From assembly GCF_001949145.1 (NCBI RefSeq), contig NW_019091454.1, positions 317,853-372,042 of the forward strand: DNA of 54,190 nt, written 5' to 3'. Numbering within the stretch: position 1 is the first letter of the stretch; the number at the start of each line of letters is the position of its first letter. Positions 12,056 through 23,888 of this stretch are shown piece after piece. The translations under genes and the position numbers were made by a program. The notes under the pieces were generated by a model that was not told the origin of the DNA, did not search any database, and was given only the letters and a program-made list of their open reading frames with translations. Source of the DNA: Acanthaster planci (taxonomy: Eukaryota > Echinodermata > Asteroidea > Valvatida > Acanthasteridae).

Positions 12056-14890
12056 ATCGCACTGCCATTTCATATATTACAACTGTGAGATTGTATATAA
12101 TAGAAGAGTGGTTGTGTTATTTTTGCGTTCTTCTATACCGGTAAGCGCTAAGTAATCCATATCATGCCTCTTTTTTTCACTTACTGAGCTCTACGTTAAC
12201 TCAAGTGACTATATGGAGAAGTTTATTTCCCTAGATCATTTGAGTTGAGAAAAAACACATTATAAAAAGTATTGATTTCAGTGGAGCCAAAAATATTAAG
12301 TGGAGCTGTGATTTTGTACCGTCTCGGTAGGGCTCCTTTCTACATTAGATCATATATGAACTGTGCCATTCGTCAGGGTACCATGCATCACAAGCACACG
12401 ACCTGATTCGCAGGCCAAATTTCAGCTTCAACTCCGTTCGTCGCTCTGACTGGTTTCTGTCATCTGATTTTGAAATGTTAAGCTCAAATAAAAGTAATGT
12501 TTTGCTTCAACAAAACTTAACTGAATACATTCACTAATGTCTCAAAAGGGAACGTGTTTTTCCTTAATTTCGAATCATCATGAAGCCTGAATATCGACGA
12601 ATCCGTGATTTAGAAATGAGGCTGGTCTTTTGCACATGTGCCAAGTATTAACTGTATTCATGTAATTATGCATGATACCCTGAATCAGTGTTACTAACCG
12701 CACGCAATCGGAAAGGAGTCCTGTTAATCTCTTTTGGCCTCTTGCGCTAGTGGGCGTACATGATTCTTTATTTTGTGCATCATAAAATCACCCAGACCAG
12801 AAGTTGTTGCTTTAACGACAGCGGGGGTTTTCCTGATGGCGAAAGTGAAAAGAATTGGAGAATCGGAGGGAAACGGACCTTTAAGTTTCTGCCCCTGTTC
12901 ACTTTCAATGAGCATCTCACGCGTTTTACCTGCTATAGTCATGTATGCGCATGCGTTCATTAATTTGAATTTATAAGTGAACTGGCCTATTCAATAGTCT
13001 TGTATTTGACATTGTTGAATATTCAACAAAAAACAATTGGGCTACCAACGAATTATTAGCTGTAAAACCTCTGTCATTTAATCAACATTTACCTGATAAC
13101 AGGTTTCCTTACCTTCCTGCTCCGTAATGTTTTCAACACGCTTATTCCAGTAAAATAATTCGTAAAGAAACCGTTTGTCAGCATAACGACACCTACCCGA
13201 CTGAAACTGCTATTTTGAAAATTGTATAGGTTAAAACTTCATATCTGGTTGTCAGAGAATCGCTTTCTTTATTCAACCTATAAACAGTAATTGTCAAAGT
13301 GAATTTTTGAAAATCGAAATGCACTTTTCGTTACGAAAAAAACTCTTTTGACTCGCGTGAATTATGCGCGTCTCGCCAGCGATCCGTAAGCGTGATCGGT
13401 TTCCACTTCGTTCCGAGTTACGGATAGAACGACCTGTATATCATGTACGGTGTGAAACTCCGTGGGTGAAGGGTTTTCTTTTTTTGCTGAATCTGTACTG
13501 TCGTGTGCCGACTCTGGTGTAACTATGTAAAATCAGTGCACAGGTCCACCTGTACCTTACAGCATACACACATGGCATAATCTGACCGCGATCATATGTA
13601 TGTGTCGTCTAAAATAAATTTTCCATAAATATTTTTGTAGATGAGGATGCGTGGAATTAGATATAAAACGGCCGTCTTAGTGGTCCTTTGCAACATTTTC
13701 GACGAAAAATCCAAATTTAAAAATATCGAACATTTCGAATTAAGTTTATAGTTTTGTTTTATCTTTTATTAAAAAAAAGAAGGTAAGCTGCAAGCAAATG
13801 ATCACAGGCTGAATTGTGAGCCAAATTTAATCTGGTCTTTCCCCATTTGCGCAAAAACTCAAAAATTGCCCCAATCAATTCATAGCACTTGGCCCAATTT
13901 GGATGTTTGTCGGGATATGGCTGCTACTGGCCACCGACCTTTGACCTTCAGTCGCGAAGACACCATCAGATGCTCTTAAGAGTCCATTTGACCCGATGTA
14001 GATGAATGAAAATCATGGGAAACGAATCATTCGCCATGTTGTGCTTGAAACTGACCACTGCTCACTAACTGACCCTGCCCCAAACTTTCAAAATTTGTTT
14101 AAGGAGAAACAAATTGAGGGAACAATCAAATTTATTTTATGAAAATAGACACTGAAACAATCTTAAAGGGACTAGGCAGATGTCAATATGTCGGGAAGGG
14201 AAGCCCTCATAAAATTGTATTGCGAAATAGGACCAACATACCATTACTTACATGTGGTTTGGCATAATATCATCAAGTCATCGTGACAGACGCTTGAAAT
14301 GTGGCTTTTTAGACGCAAACGCTAGTGCGATATTGATGACGTCATCAAATTGATTGAGGAACAGTAGCGAGGATCCTGATGGTAACATGGATATCGATGG
14401 ATGACAAACAAATGCAAAATAAACGGACTGAAGTGTACATGGAAAGATGTACCGCAGCATCCTCCGAGGTTGCAAAACATAGGAAAGGTCGGAGACTACT
14501 TCGATGGACTTATACCTATCCAAGGGGCTGAATTTTATTTGGCACTTTGACAGTTATGGTAAAATGAACTGTTTCAGGTTTTGTGTCAACGGTTGCATTA
14601 TTCATGGGTGATTTGTCACGGCTTATTATGTGGTTGAACGGCTACGTGACCGGTAGTGAGCCAAGAGTCACTAGTGGATGACTTTGGAAGCTGTATCGTC
14701 TGTCATTGGTTTTCCTTTTTAGAGGCAACTGCGGGAGGGAGAACAACCTATTCGACAATTTCAAAGGATTTTTCTGGCGGGGAAACGGCGACGACGGCAG
14801 AGCAGGGGACAACAGCGGTATAGAAGGTCCAAGCACGGTAAACCAGCGTATAGAGTATTTTCTGAACCTCCTGCGGATAGAGTGTGAAAC
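12056..14890. other. No gene recognised
   Basis: No supported exon. On the minus strand a 68-codon open stretch at about 12936-12724 follows a CTATAGCAG acceptor-like sequence, but it resembles no family I know and has no partner exon. Confidence 0.3.
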
Positions 14891-14907
14891 TTTTGGATAT
14901 GCTTCTT

Positions 14908-14963
14908 CAAAGACACTGAGGCAGACGGACACTGAGGCAGACGGACACTGAGACAGACGGACC
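14908..14963. repeat. Short tandem repeat, period 16 bp, three copies
   Basis: Three adjacent copies of ACACTGAGGCAGACGG, the last with one substitution (GAGACAGACGG). Confidence 0.85.
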
Positions 14964-15706
14964 TGCTGTAGTTCTCTTTAATGCACATAGTTCATGTTTG
15001 AACTGTTTAATTTGACCCGTGAAAGCAATACTAATAGTGATGTCTGTAATCTGGCATCTTCTAAAGCTTTAGAGCTTGGTTTCCGATTTCTTTCAAAAGG
15101 AAACACTGTTAAAAGACATAGCCTATTATTAACCACGGATCAAAATGTTTTAAGTGATTTGTGCCCTGCAGAACAGCCCGGATAACCTTAGAGCAGGCAC
15201 ATTAGACCTGTCCGTATTATTACCGGAGAAGTTCATCTGGACGCCTTTCGCTATTGCCCTCATTCCCTGAGCTGTACAAGACGAAGCATTATCTTTGCGA
15301 AGTGCCCGGAGATGACTTTGATGTTTGCAAAGGGGAGTTTTCGTTCCGGAAGGCTACAATCCAGTATCATGCAATGAGGATGTATGTTCTCGATGTTCTC
15401 TCGTATCAAGATCTGCTTTTCTAAAGCGACTCCGAGGAAGTACTAGATTTATATTTGACACTGAGGCAAACACCAAGAGTTTGGATGCGAGTCTGATTGT
15501 ACAGTCACAATACAGTCCACTGTCAAATGATAAACATGAACTTCAGTTATGTTAATAGTGACAACATAATAAAGATGACAAGAACTGTAAAATTTGAAAT
15601 TGTCTTTGTTTCTTGGTTATGATTATGGCACGTAGCAACTGAAACGCCGTATAAATTGGCATCGCATATCTTTAGCAATATATCAAGGTGAAACTTTTAC
15701 AAGTTC
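14964..15706. other. No gene recognised
   Basis: Short open frames only; nothing recognised on either strand. Confidence 0.35.
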
Positions 15707-15747
15707 ATTGCTCGGGTAACGAGCATATTGCTCGTTACCCGAGCAAT
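15707..15747. repeat. Perfect hairpin, 19-bp arms, 3-base loop
   Basis: The arm ATTGCTCGGGTAACGAGCA (15707-15725) is followed by TAT and its exact reverse complement (15729-15747). AATATC/AATAGC-rich sequence follows. It is a perfect inverted repeat of unknown role. Confidence 0.95.
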
Positions 15748-16270
15748 ATCAATATCAATAGCAATATCGAGTTACAGGCATATTGCTAATTAAGCCTTTT
15801 ATGTATATCGCCAAATCGATACGTTTGGTAGGGAAGATCTGCAAATTGTAACGATGAGCAAATACTCTCCAATGTTTCCAGCTTTCTGAGTACTTGACCG
15901 TTGCGGAGCTTGCCTTTGATCGTAGTACAGTACTCTGCAGGGATGAAGCCAGGCCGTTTATGTATTCGTTATCTTGGATGTTGATGTCCGAAACTAACTC
16001 TTTTCAACCCCCCGCATGCAGTACATCTGAAAATGTAAGCTAGGTTGCTCATGTTTGGATAAAATAGAACTACACAGAATATTTGCCAGGGGTCATCTGA
16101 ATAATGTCCGTCACAAAAACAGACGCATACCACCACTCATTGGCTTTTTACACCCAGTGCCTATCTCTAACAAAATTGTTGGAAAGTGTCACTACTCTTA
16201 AAATATATTTGTCTCTCATGGACAATAGTAAACATTATTATGCTAGAAACTTGGCCATTAAATCTCATAT
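15748..16270. other. No gene recognised
   Basis: No recognised coding sequence. If the retroelement to the right were complete, its tyrosine recombinase would be expected here on the minus strand, but I see no trace of it. Confidence 0.3.
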
Positions 16271-16272
16271 CG

Positions 16273-16309
16273 TGAGGCATCGTGCCTCAATCAGGCCTTG
16301 TGCCTGATT
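16273..16309. repeat. Two adjacent short hairpins
   Basis: TGAGGCA-TCG-TGCCTCA at 16273-16289 is followed at once by AATCAGGC-CTTGT-GCCTGATT at 16289-16309. They lie just past the end of the DIRS/Ngaro-type pol remnant and may mark the 3' region of that element. Confidence 0.75.
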
Positions 16310-16326
16310 AATTGAGGTGGAAAATT

Positions 16327-16684
16327 CTATATTTTCATCGCCTGGCTGCGGAACTCTCCAATATCACATCTCAAAGCTAATAGCTTGAAGCCCAGAGGAC
16401 CTTGAAAAAGCTGTTTGCCAGGTCTGTAAGTAAGGGACTGGCCTCCGCACAAATCTGGGATGGCAGGCAAATTCATGAAATCGACTAAGTACTTGCTAAG
16501 AGATCCACACAGAGGGGATACACCTGGCCAAAATGTCGAGAAAGGTCTTCCCGGAACAATCAATATTCCCACAGCTTTGTGCTTCGTGATATGCCAAACT
16601 GAGGCTAGTCCAGATTAACAGAAAAGCAAACCCCCAGTGGTTTTGCGACATTAGGAGGCAATGCACGTTCTGTGATGCTCCCAC
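16327..16684 (-). pseudogene. DIRS/Ngaro-type retroelement pol, C-terminal remnant
   Basis: On the minus strand two overlapping frames together read NHWGFAFLLIW, then GILIVPGRPFSTFWPG, then LSKYLVDFMNLPAIP, and QLFQGPLGFKLLALRCD. This is the pattern found at the end of the reverse transcriptase/RNase H polyprotein of tyrosine-recombinase retroelements: an aromatic-rich NNWW-like block, a GTLIVPxWxSxxFWPxL-like block, and a closing VLALR block. A frame change near 16565-16575 is needed to join the first two pieces. With the gag remnant at 17757-18459 in the same orientation it forms one element, gag before pol, with the middle of pol missing or too degraded to see. Confidence 0.6.
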
Positions 16685-16885
16685 TGGCTATCAACTTTCT
16701 ACCACAAAGTTGGGATGCGCCCAACTGGATTTGTTCTTCTGCACATAAGCTCATTGTTGACCTTCAAGTTTCTGTGGACACTGGTACTGAATTTGCATCG
16801 TATAGTCGGTAAAGCCTCCATCAGGCAACATCACACCAACTTGGGGTTTAGTTTGGGGTGTGGAGCTAGACATGTCTTCGGTAGC

Positions 16886-17735
16886 TTACTTACAAGCCCT
16901 GAACAATTTAAAACGTTCAGCTCTAAAAGTTGCATTTGATGTTTTACCAGATTCAACAATATTAAATGGGAGCCTATTACAATCCTTGATTGTCCGTGGA
17001 AAGACGCTGTTGCTGAAGACACTGGTTCCGGCATATAGTTGGTGTAATTTATATTTGTGTTCGTGAGATGATCATGTGTTTGTAGTGACAAAAGCCTGTA
17101 CTGATACATCGACAATGCTATTCAGAATCTTATTGAACATGACTAATCGACAGATTTTTCTTCGCTGCTCTTGGGTTAGCCACCCATGAATTGAGAGAAG
17201 CGATGTAACTGTCCCTGGTGACATGCTTATAATGGTTGTAGATGAATCTTACAGCCAGTCTTTGAACTCGCTCCAGGTGATGATTGTCTGACTTCAAAAG
17301 AGGGTCCCAAGATGTTGAAGTGTATTCAAGGATGGGATGAACCAATGTCTTGTAGGCTGTGTCTTTGACATTACTAACTGCAGAACCACAAGTTCCGTGT
17401 GATTAATCCTAATATCTTTTGATATTTTTAACCACTTCTGAAACGTGTCCTGTGCAGGTTAGGTTACTATTAATAGTGACGCCAAGATATTTTTGAGAGT
17501 CAACATTCTGTAGGACCTGACCACAGAACTGGTAGCTAGGTTTAGTACCTTGTCTCAACCCCACAGATAAAGTGGTACACTTGTTAGGATTGAATTTCAT
17601 CAGCCACTTTGATTGCCATAATTCTAGTTTATGAAGATCTTGTTGAAGCTGGAGCTTTTCAGCATTGTAGATGAGGCAATCATCTGCAAAAAGACAGGTT
17701 GTGGATGACAAGTTCACTGGGCGATCATTTATTTA
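16886..17735 (-). pseudogene. LINE reverse transcriptase, C-terminal half, 5'-truncated
   Basis: Minus-strand reading starts with NDRPVNLSSTTCLFADDCL, which carries the FADD catalytic motif of reverse transcriptase. It continues through KLELWQSKWLMKFNPNKC, SQKYLGVTINSNL and NVKDTAYKTLVHPILEYTS, then LERVQRLAVRFIYN, and ends with SVFPRTIKDCNRLPFNIVES and a stop at 16888-16886. This is the Jockey/CR1-type order: motif C, a thumb-like region, then the conserved PRTxxxWNxLP tail (Trp is Cys here). A frame change near 17350-17400 and a stop near 17010 interrupt it. It begins abruptly at about 17735, inside the reverse transcriptase domain, as expected of a 5'-truncated LINE insertion. It lies between the gag and pol remnants of a DIRS/Ngaro-type element on the same strand. 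Confidence 0.8.
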
Positions 17736-17756
17736 TCATTTACTGGAAGTGACCGG

Positions 17757-18459
17757 TCAGCTGCCTGCAGGCCCAACATATTTGATTGGCTCAGGCTGCT
17801 GCTGCTCCTTGCTGACGAGGTCTTCAAGCACTCCGGAGGTGTTCTCTGCAGGGCCGTGGAAGCTTGTTGAGGGACGAAAATGATCGTGACTTCTTGCGTT
17901 TCTGTGGCGTTGACGGTCCTTCTGCAGTCTCTTGAACTCGGCGCGACAAATTGCTCTTGTGATGCGCTTGTCATTCTCGCTACCGCTAGTAAGGTCATCG
18001 CTTGCATAAGCCTGCACGGCATCGCAGCCATGTGTATTGGCGATCTTTATGATCTTTTGACGCTTATCGGTGAGTGCGATACCTTCCTGCCGCACGTCTT
18101 TTGCTTTCTAGAGTTTGCTTGCATCAATGCTGCAGGCGTCTTCACATGTGTCTTTATAAACCTCTTCGTTGTGATCGCATTGGCTCTTGCAACCCTTCCT
18201 TCTTAAATGTCGCTGGAGTCAGTTTGGCGCACTTTATCGCCGATAGGGGCTGAGAAGACTCCTCCAACAGCTCTCTCTTAAATCTTTCAAGTTCGGAGTC
18301 CAGTTTTACAGATAACTGGTTTAGGTTAATAATGGAAGGGCCCGCAATGATCTCTGTTAAAGTCTCTTCGGCTGAATGGGAATCCAATAGGTAATTGGCA
18401 ATGCGTCGACTGCATTGTACAATATAAGGAAAACGGACTGTGCTGCGTGGTGACTGCAA
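17757..18459 (-). pseudogene. DIRS/Ngaro-type retroelement gag remnant
   Basis: Minus-strand frames read, in order: LDSELERFKRELLEE, then LTPATFKKEG, then after a frame change near 18190 NEEVYKDTCEDACSIDASKL. A TAG at 18110-18108 follows, then QEGIALTDKRQKIIKIAN, AVQAYASDDLTSGSENDKRI and ICRAEFKRLQKDRQRHRNAR, closing at EPIKYVGPAGS. The EGI..L..RQK.I.IAD...W..V..Y..DDLAS.SEDEKRI pattern is the hallmark of gag-like proteins of tyrosine-recombinase retroelements in marine invertebrates. The frame ends where a CCHC knuckle would normally begin, just before the LINE fragment. With one frameshift and one stop it is not functional. Open frames on the opposite strand here are shadows. Confidence 0.65.
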
Positions 18460-18961
18460 ACGTCATCTACAGCATTCCCACGACTTATGTAGGCACGCCC
18501 CTACTACACGCATCACCGCCCACACTTTGCATAACAACAACCAACCACCAAGCTTCTTCTCACACCTACCATGAAATAGTAATTCTATTCTTTAAGTATA
18601 TATGCCAAAGAGAATTTGTAATTTTAAAACAACTGTTGTCTTGGTGGTTGAAGTGTTACTGCAAGGGACTAAACCTTGGTTTGTGAAACTTATTACTTAC
18701 ATGTACACAAAGTCATCAGTGAAAAGTGATAAAGATGAAGATGACCATAGGCATGTTGTAGTAACCGTGCTTTTCTACGAATGCTTTGTTGAATGGCTAA
18801 AAGAACCCAAAATATTAAAAGGAAACAATAAAGGCATAACCTGTGTGTAACAGACAGGCCAAGATTCACGTGTAAAATAAATTGCAAACAACAGAGGGAT
18901 CCCAACACAACGCTTGAGGCGTCGTTCGCGCACTTCCGCGTTTGAAAACGAGGCTGTATGT

Positions 18962-19210
18962 TAATTTTATATAACGGGTCTTGCCCTTACCCAACGTATA
19001 TATTAATAAACACTGTATGCTCAGTGCTTGTCCGAGAGCTTGCGAAAAACCTGACAAGCTTACTCGGTTGGGACTCGAACCCACGACCTCCTGCTTACTA
19101 GTGCAGATGTCTTGACCAACGAGCTTGCCGGGGTCGGCTGGCCGGTCCGAGTCAATTAATATTCGTTGGTAAGGGCAAAAATTAACATCTCCCCAACGCA
19201 AAAATACATC
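18962..19210 (-). mobile_element. tRNA-derived SINE-like insertion with inverted-repeat flanks
   Basis: The minus strand of about 19138-19055 holds a tRNA-like sequence. It has an A-box-like AGCTCGTTGGTCAAGAC, an anticodon-arm-like CTGC/GCAG stem and a clear B box in GGGTTCGAGTCCC. No acceptor stem pairs, so it is not an intact tRNA. On both sides lie inverted sequences: TTGCCCTTACCCAACG (about 18982) and CGTTGGTAAGGGCAA (about 19164), each continuing into an ATTAAT/TGTTAA block. The unit is bounded by near-identical direct repeats at 18942-18961 and 19211-19229 (shared core GAGGCTGTATGT), which look like a target-site duplication of about 19 bp. Confidence 0.6.
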
Positions 19211-19229
19211 TTGAAAAGAGGCTGTATGT

Positions 19230-21140
19230 GTCAGCTTCAAACGCACATTGAAAACGGCGCGGCGAGATATACACGATGCGTATGCACTGTCTGCCACAAA
19301 GTAATGCTGTGCCTACTGCACACGAATCTCAGTCGTATTATGATCAGATATTTGAAAATAAGTATTCGTTACACAAATACGTAAAGGTATGTTAAATTCA
19401 GAGTTTTAAGGCTGCAAATTTTGGTGGAAGAGTCTTTCAGGATGACTTGACAGGCGTCTTGAGAGTTGATGTGATCCTAGGCCCATTGTTACTTGTTACA
19501 GGAAAACCTCGACTTTGACTTTTCTCATAAACTAGTTGCCACTCCTTTTTGCTGAAAAGCCTAGAATTCATCCAGTTAAAGACTGGTACCTATCCTTTTA
19601 TGATACATGCGACTGAACCTTTGTGAGCAATTTTGTCGTCATGAAATTTCTTCTGAAACTGGAAAACAGCTTGCAGATAGTCACACGCATTGCACACCGT
19701 TCGACAAAACATTCGAAGATCAAAATGAGCAAAATGTCACAGTAGTATCCTGATAATTTCATCGACAGACAACCAATTCATTAATTTGGAGCTATGTGTA
19801 TGCAGGCAGAGCATAAGATTCGTAATGTCTAAAGAAAAAATAACGGCAATTTACCGTGAACTAAATGTACCTGTGATGGTCTTGTATCTGCATATGCTGT
19901 ATGTACTGTGTCGAGTCTGCGGGCGCGCGCGACGAAGTTCAGCGCAGAGAGCTTCAGTTTCAATGCGGATATGCGTAGGCGGCGCATATCCAAATGTGAA
20001 ATCCCTCTTAAGTGCCAATTCTATAGTGAAGGGTGACAGGTTACAAACCATACCATAGCATACGTTGTATAAACAGAGAGTTGACAGTATTTCTGGAAGA
20101 CTGTGCTGGACTTTTTATTGAACATAAATTTCCAAATACAGTTTTTACTGTCAACAATGATACTGTTGGGTTATTAAATTATCAGAGAATAACTGTTTTT
20201 AACACATCAGACTTCTTGAAATGAAAGCTTTCCTTGTTCCTTCTGCTTAGGAGATTTTATATCTACTTATTAAGTGTTTATGTAGGTACAGGGGAGTTGT
20301 ACATTGAAGTGATGTTATACAGAACACGCCCTGTATGGCAACGCTATGCAAGATCAAACATGCTCTGTGAAAAGCTGGCGGTTTGTACTTCCAACACTCA
20401 TAAAAAATGGTCTTTTTCATATTGGAGTTCATGTATTTAAAATGGTTACAAATCAATATTAGCCTATACAGTTACAACAACTGGAACTGTTTTGCTACCA
20501 TCTAAAACTGCAAACAACATGGCTCCGAAATAAGAATGATATCATTGAAATCTACATGTATAGCAAAGAACATTTATTTAACAGTAGCACAGTTAAACCC
20601 TTATGTGGTATATTTTAGGGGTTTTTATGCTAATGAATTTAAATATTCCCAAACAAAGCTGTGTATTGTCACATCAGTTGCTAACAGGACTGTCGCCGCT
20701 GAAAGGGTCACAAAAGTTTGCATTGTTTTCTGAATTCTGAATTCAATTTAATAAAAACTTTAATAAATAGCCATTGATTTTTTATCATTACGATCATATA
20801 CGCTGGAGAATAGGGTCGGCAGGCCATGTATGCCTTTTGAGAAAGAAAGTGATGGCCATCAGGATCAGAAAAAAAGTGCTACTTTTCTTCTTTTCAGTTG
20901 ATACGCCCGAGAAGGGAGGGAGTGGTCCAGCAAAAATCATAGGGTTGTATGATTGTGATAATGATGAAAAAACGACTGCTCGTGACACTTTATGCAAAAC
21001 ACCAGCCTTAAAAAGCTACGTTTTAACTTGTCACAAACACTGGCGAATCATGGGCGAACTAACAGCAGACATGAAGACTCCGTTGTTCGTTCGGGTGTGC
21101 TTAAAGCAACAGCTGCATCTGTAGTAGAGCGCGGGAAACA
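19230..21140. other. No gene recognised
   Basis: Many short frames on both strands but none with a recognisable domain or paired splice sites. Confidence 0.35.
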
Positions 21141-21265
21141 CTCCCTCAAACATTATTTTGTTTCTCCAGAAAAAAAAAGTGTTTTCCCTCAAAACAAAAT
21201 TGTCGATTCCTCAACAAAATTTGTTGTTCCCTCAACTAAGTTTGTTTGCCAACAACGTTTTCCCT
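21140..21265. repeat. Degenerate short tandem repeat
   Basis: Four imperfect units of about 22-25 bp built on TTCCCTCAACAAAATTTGTT, for example TTTCCCTCAAAACAAAATTG, TTCCTCAACAAAATTTG and TTCCCTCAACTAAGTTTG. Confidence 0.5.
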
Positions 21266-22876
21266 ACCATGTCCCCTTAAGACCACCACACAAAGCGGAT
21301 TGGTCATTAAAAGAAAGGTGTGATGTTAGTCTGGAAGCAACATTGTGCAATATTACACAGGGCTATTTATAAAGAAGAATGGTAAAGGATTAAAGAATTG
21401 GGACTTGGCAAAGGGATTTCGGAAAACTTCAGAAATATTAAAGGTCAACGACGCGATAAGTTTCTACGGCCCTGAAAAACACCCAAGGCAAATTGGAATG
21501 AGTGTACGAATGAAATTGATAAAGAAGTTGCTGTTCCAGAATTGAAAAAAAGAAAGAAAAATCATTGCTTGAGGTAATGATCACTTGATTACATGCTAAT
21601 ATTCATTATTAGTGCGCAAGAAACACAGTCGTGCATTGGTTATAAATTCATAATTATACATGTATCTATAATCTGGTATTCGATTGAGAAAATAAACATT
21701 AGTGACGATTTCTCCTGTGGTCGAAGCTTATGATATTTTGGATTGATGAAAATTAAAGTAACAAGGAAAATGCGGATTTGCATAAAGACATTTTTATTGT
21801 CCCTGCTAGGATACTTTCGATTTTTTTATCAGAAATGGAATCATTTTCCCAACAGTAACGTACTAACCCATAGAAGGGCCTAATGAGAGATAAAGCTGTT
21901 TTTTTTTCTTTTGCTTGTATTTTGACGAACGGATTAATGAGTAATAAATGGCAATGAGAAAACAAAACAAATATGTTTGGGGTTTATAAATATCAAGATT
22001 CGGGCACAGGCACATGACGGCGAAGACGAGATGAAACGACCAGGCAGCCATTCAAATTACAATATAACTTTTAAAAGCCTTATGAAGTGACGAAACTGAA
22101 AATTGACGCAGCATGGTGCATCATCTAATCAGACGAGGAACACTGCGAAAAAGCAAATGGAAATCAGTGGAGTAATCTACTGTCCCTACTGCAGAAATTG
22201 CACCTCAGTTTCCATAGCAACCTGTTCGTATATTAGCCAGTGGTAATGTGACGCATCGAAAGCATGTAGAATGATATATTCATTGTGGCTTGAAAATAAA
22301 GTAAAATAATTGTAAAATAAGTTTAAATTTCCAAGTGCATGTAAAAAGAGCACATTATACACAGGCTTACACGAAGATGTTTGTTGCTGCGTGAGCTCTG
22401 CTTAAAACACACAATAGGGTGTATGTCTTGGGAGCCCATCCGCTGTGCATCCATGTACAGTACATATATGGGAAACACTCTATTTATAGTGGATGTCGTG
22501 GGGGATATTATCTGACAGTGCGTTATGTGGCCCACTTCAGCATGCAAGACGTGCAGCTGTACCCTTACGGACTGACCATTTTATGTTTACAAGTATTGCC
22601 ACAAGAAAACTGCAGAATTGCTTGCATAGTTTTAAATTAGTTTGTAGGGTAATTTCCCACTTAAAAGAAAAGAACGGTTGTATAATATCCTGTTATATAC
22701 TATTTGCAGTCCTGTTTATGGTTTTGTGGTATTTCATGAGTACAGACCAACAGAAATACCACCCAATACTCTCTTCAGGGCAAAGAATATAGAGTAAACT
22801 ACAGGGGAAACAAATTGTGAACTGGGGAAACATCTTAATCGTAAAAGAGGTAGGCTTTTTGACCCTCTCACACTGC
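21266..22876. other. No gene recognised
   Basis: No supported exon or repeat boundary. Confidence 0.35.
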
Positions 22877-22945
22877 AGGCTATGGAATTCCATATCTGCC
22901 GTCGCCTGTCGTGCGTCGCCCGTCGTCCGCCGTGCGTTGCCTGTG
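22877..22945 (-). repeat. Minisatellite element, short copy, minus orientation
   Basis: Starts with the palindromic end CTATGGAATTCCATA and runs on as ATCTGCCGTCGCC followed by GTCGTGCGTCGCCCG-type units. It is the reverse complement of the element ending at 24170. It lacks the spacer and most of the units present in the right-hand copy. Confidence 0.7.
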
Positions 22946-23330
22946 GTTTTTTTGTCACGATTGCGCAGTGGTTTTTTTTTTAACTTTGACCCTTGATCGT
23001 TTCACATGTACATGTCCTTGTTCGATCGATCCACCATGCCTGACTCTCATTTTAGCAATAGAACTAGAAGATGTATATGTATTTGTTTTTTCAGTTGCGC
23101 CAAACTCCAATTGAAAAAAGAAGTAATATCCTGACATCGGTTAAGTAACGTGTATATGAAATGATACCATTTTGTTTACATAAATAAATTAACAAAACAG
23201 ACTTTTTTTAGGGTAAATTGTTTTTCTCGATAACTTAGTTACTCTAGACGTAACTTTACTCGTTAACAGCCTGACTTTAGGTCTATAGCCTATGTAATAT
23301 TTCTGTCTGTCCCTACATGATATCTCACAG

Positions 23331-23577
23331 NNNNNNNNNNNNNNNNNNNNNNNNNNNNNNNNNNNNNNNNNNNNNNNNNNNNNNNNNNNNNNNNNNNNNN
23401 NNNNNNNNNNNNNNNNNNNNNNNNNNNNNNNNNNNNNNNNNNNNNNNNNNNNNNNNNNNNNNNNNNNNNNNNNNNNNNNNNNNNNNNNNNNNNNNNNNNN
23501 NNNNNNNNNNNNNNNNNNNNNNNNNNNNNNNNNNNNNNNNNNNNNNNNNNNNNNNNNNNNNNNNNNNNNNNNNNNNN
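23331..23577. other. Assembly gap (247 Ns)
   Basis: A run of unknown bases. Open frames crossing it on either strand are meaningless. Confidence 1.
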
Positions 23578-23888
23578 GATGAAAACAAGTCAGCACATTT
23601 TTACAGTATGGAAATTAGAATAACACTGTGGATAAGTTGGCCGGAACATTTTTCCTGAAAATGTTTCTCCCCCAAAAACACTTGGTTGAATTCTCAGAGA
23701 GGTGATATTTTCTTGTCAAGGGGCAGGGGTGGTCTAGCATTTTTAGAATTAATTATGGGACTAGTGTATGCTTTGCAGGTGGGATTTGTACTTGCCTTAT
23801 TCGGAAAAGCTTTTTAGAAGTGAATGGAATCATCACATTGTCATTTGTTAAACCCCGGCTTTTGCAGGTCCTATGCAACCCATTTGAT

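Noticed and set aside
12724-12963. Open frames on both strands near a CTATAGCAG acceptor-like site
   Set aside because: No recognisable domain and no partner exon; could be chance.
15707-15747. Rho-independent terminator
   Set aside because: Hairpin without a following T tract, and the context is a eukaryotic genome.
17880-18206. 108-codon plus-strand open frame rich in hydrophobic residues
   Set aside because: It is the complement of the gag remnant on the minus strand, which shows recognisable family motifs.
19055-19138. A functional tRNA gene on the minus strand
   Set aside because: A and B boxes are recognisable, but the acceptor stem does not pair; a tRNA-derived repeat fits better.
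23189-23658. Open frames of about 90-135 codons across the N run
   Set aside because: The run of Ns contains no stop by definition; the frames have no real content.
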